Shown: positions 5,344-5,767 of the stretch, in pieces | How positions within the stretch are numbered: the first letter of the stretch is position 1 | Layout of the letters: each line of letters begins with the position of its first letter | DNA from: an uncultured Eubacteriales bacterium | Lineage (GTDB): Bacteria > Bacillota > Clostridia > Oscillospirales > Oscillospiraceae | DNA length: 5,767 bases | Reading direction: 5' to 3' | Assembly (NCBI GenBank): GCA_902475515.1 | Contig: CABSAB010000102.1 | Location: 1-5,767, forward strand | Translations under genes and position numbers: made by a program | The notes under the pieces: generated by a model | What the model was told of the DNA's origin: nothing | What the model saw: the letters and a program-made list of their open reading frames with translations, nothing else | The model's database searches: none

Positions 5344-5367
5344 AATAATATAAAAAATAATAATATA
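5344..5367. other. 24-bp pure A/T tract next to the iterons: candidate unwinding element
   Basis: Every base from 5344 to 5367 is A or T, within otherwise GC-rich sequence, starting six bases after the last iteron. Iterons plus an adjacent AT tract inside an initiator gene is the layout of lambda ori within gene O. Together they are a candidate phage replication origin (about 5272-5370). The tract encodes a poly-Asn linker, so an alternative is simple codon drift. Confidence 0.55.
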
Positions 5368-5767
5368 CCCCCTATAGCCCCCCAAGGGGGGCAGGAGCCC
5401 AAGGAGCCGAAGAAGCCTCGGAAGCGGAAACGCCCCACAGGGGAAGTGAATCTCCCTCCAGAGATGGAGGAAAGCTTCTCGCGGTTTTGGGCGGCATATC
5501 CGAGCAAAAAGGACAATCAGAATGCCAGACTTCGGTGGCTGCAGCTGGAACCAGATGCAGAACTTGTGGAGACGATCCTTCAAGCTGTGGAAGCACAGAA
5601 GAATTCTGATGACTGGGAGCGGGGATTTGTGCCGATGCCCTCTACCTGGCTTAATAATCGCCGCTGGGAAGATGAAGTCACTCCGGCGGACTGTGCGGAG
5701 GATGAAGGGGGCTACCCTTGGCTTTGCCCTGCTCGATCTTGCTGGGCTTGATGGTGATCGTGATCCG

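Larger units (their letters stand above)
5176..5751 (+). pseudogene. Phage replication initiator/replisome organizer, 5'-truncated
   Basis: This is the C-terminal two thirds or so of a phage DNA-replication protein of the O/replisome-organizer kind. It begins inside a winged-helix domain: SELKDKGYILVEQRNVSGNTLRKIFL matches the recognition-helix end and wing of such proteins, while the first helices are missing. A low-complexity linker follows (RPDKND repeats, poly-Asn), then a Pro/Lys/Arg stretch (EPKEPKKPRKRKRP). The C-terminal domain has FWAAYPSKKDNQNARLRWLQL, a helix LVETILQAVEAQKNS and GFVPMPSTWLNNRRWEDE, a common ending of Gram-positive phage replication proteins. The frame runs open from an ATG at 5050, but codons up to about 5175 are antisense of int and not native. 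The last ~45 bases also look foreign, so the 3' end is uncertain. The normal role would be to bind the phage origin and recruit helicase loader and helicase. Confidence 0.75.

Noticed and set aside
5260..5583. Minus-strand 107-codon frame with a hydrophobic middle
   Set aside because: It is antisense of the phage replication gene. The hydrophobic run is the complement of the Asn/AT tract.

Overview
The window looks like chromosomal DNA of a GC-rich Clostridia member, most likely Oscillospiraceae-like (Flavonifractor/Lawsonibacter type). The grounds are Gram-positive promoters and Shine-Dalgarno sites, five tRNAs with encoded CCA, a PyrB carrying a PyrI-type zinc tail, and prophage proteins of Firmicutes type. 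The assignment is an inference from style and gene content, not from a search.

Layout. Positions 1-321 hold the C-terminal end of an FtsX/MacB-type ABC transporter permease, closed by a strong bidirectional terminator (337-378). Two minus-strand genes follow: a small AT-rich four-helix membrane protein of unknown function (437-802) and a GNAT N-acetyltransferase (890-1555). Divergent from these, a sigma-A promoter at 1625-1653 drives pyrB (1689-2750) and, abutting it as TAAATG, an RlmI-family 23S rRNA m5C methyltransferase (2751-3917). A near-consensus promoter (3948-3976) then drives a tRNA array in the order Gly(UCC), Arg(UCU), His(GUG), Gln(UUG), Lys(UUU), ended by an intrinsic terminator at 4480-4510.

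Downstream of tRNA-Lys lies prophage debris. A short spacer carries two perfect tandem duplications (2 x 10 bp and 2 x 11 bp) and a second terminator. Next come the C-terminal catalytic half of a tyrosine integrase on the minus strand (4659 to about 5180) and the C-terminal part of a phage replication initiator on the plus strand (about 5176-5751). Both genes lose their 5' ends at the same point near 5160-5185. That is what a deletion of the intervening lysogeny/early region of a temperate phage would leave, although an assembly chimera cannot be excluded. The replication gene contains three 18-bp iterons 22-23 bp apart, followed by a 24-bp pure A/T tract, a lambda-ori-like arrangement.

Most notable: (1) aspartate carbamoyltransferase fused to a PyrI-like zinc knuckle without the nucleotide-binding allosteric domain; (2) the candidate iteron origin inside the phage replication gene, where the middle iteron is read in a different codon phase; (3) the int/replication deletion junction; (4) tandem repeats between tRNA-Lys and int that could be integrase arm sites; (5) a tRNA-Gln with A1-U72 instead of the usual U1-A72. 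I see no convincing wholly new system. The rest is ordinary core genome.
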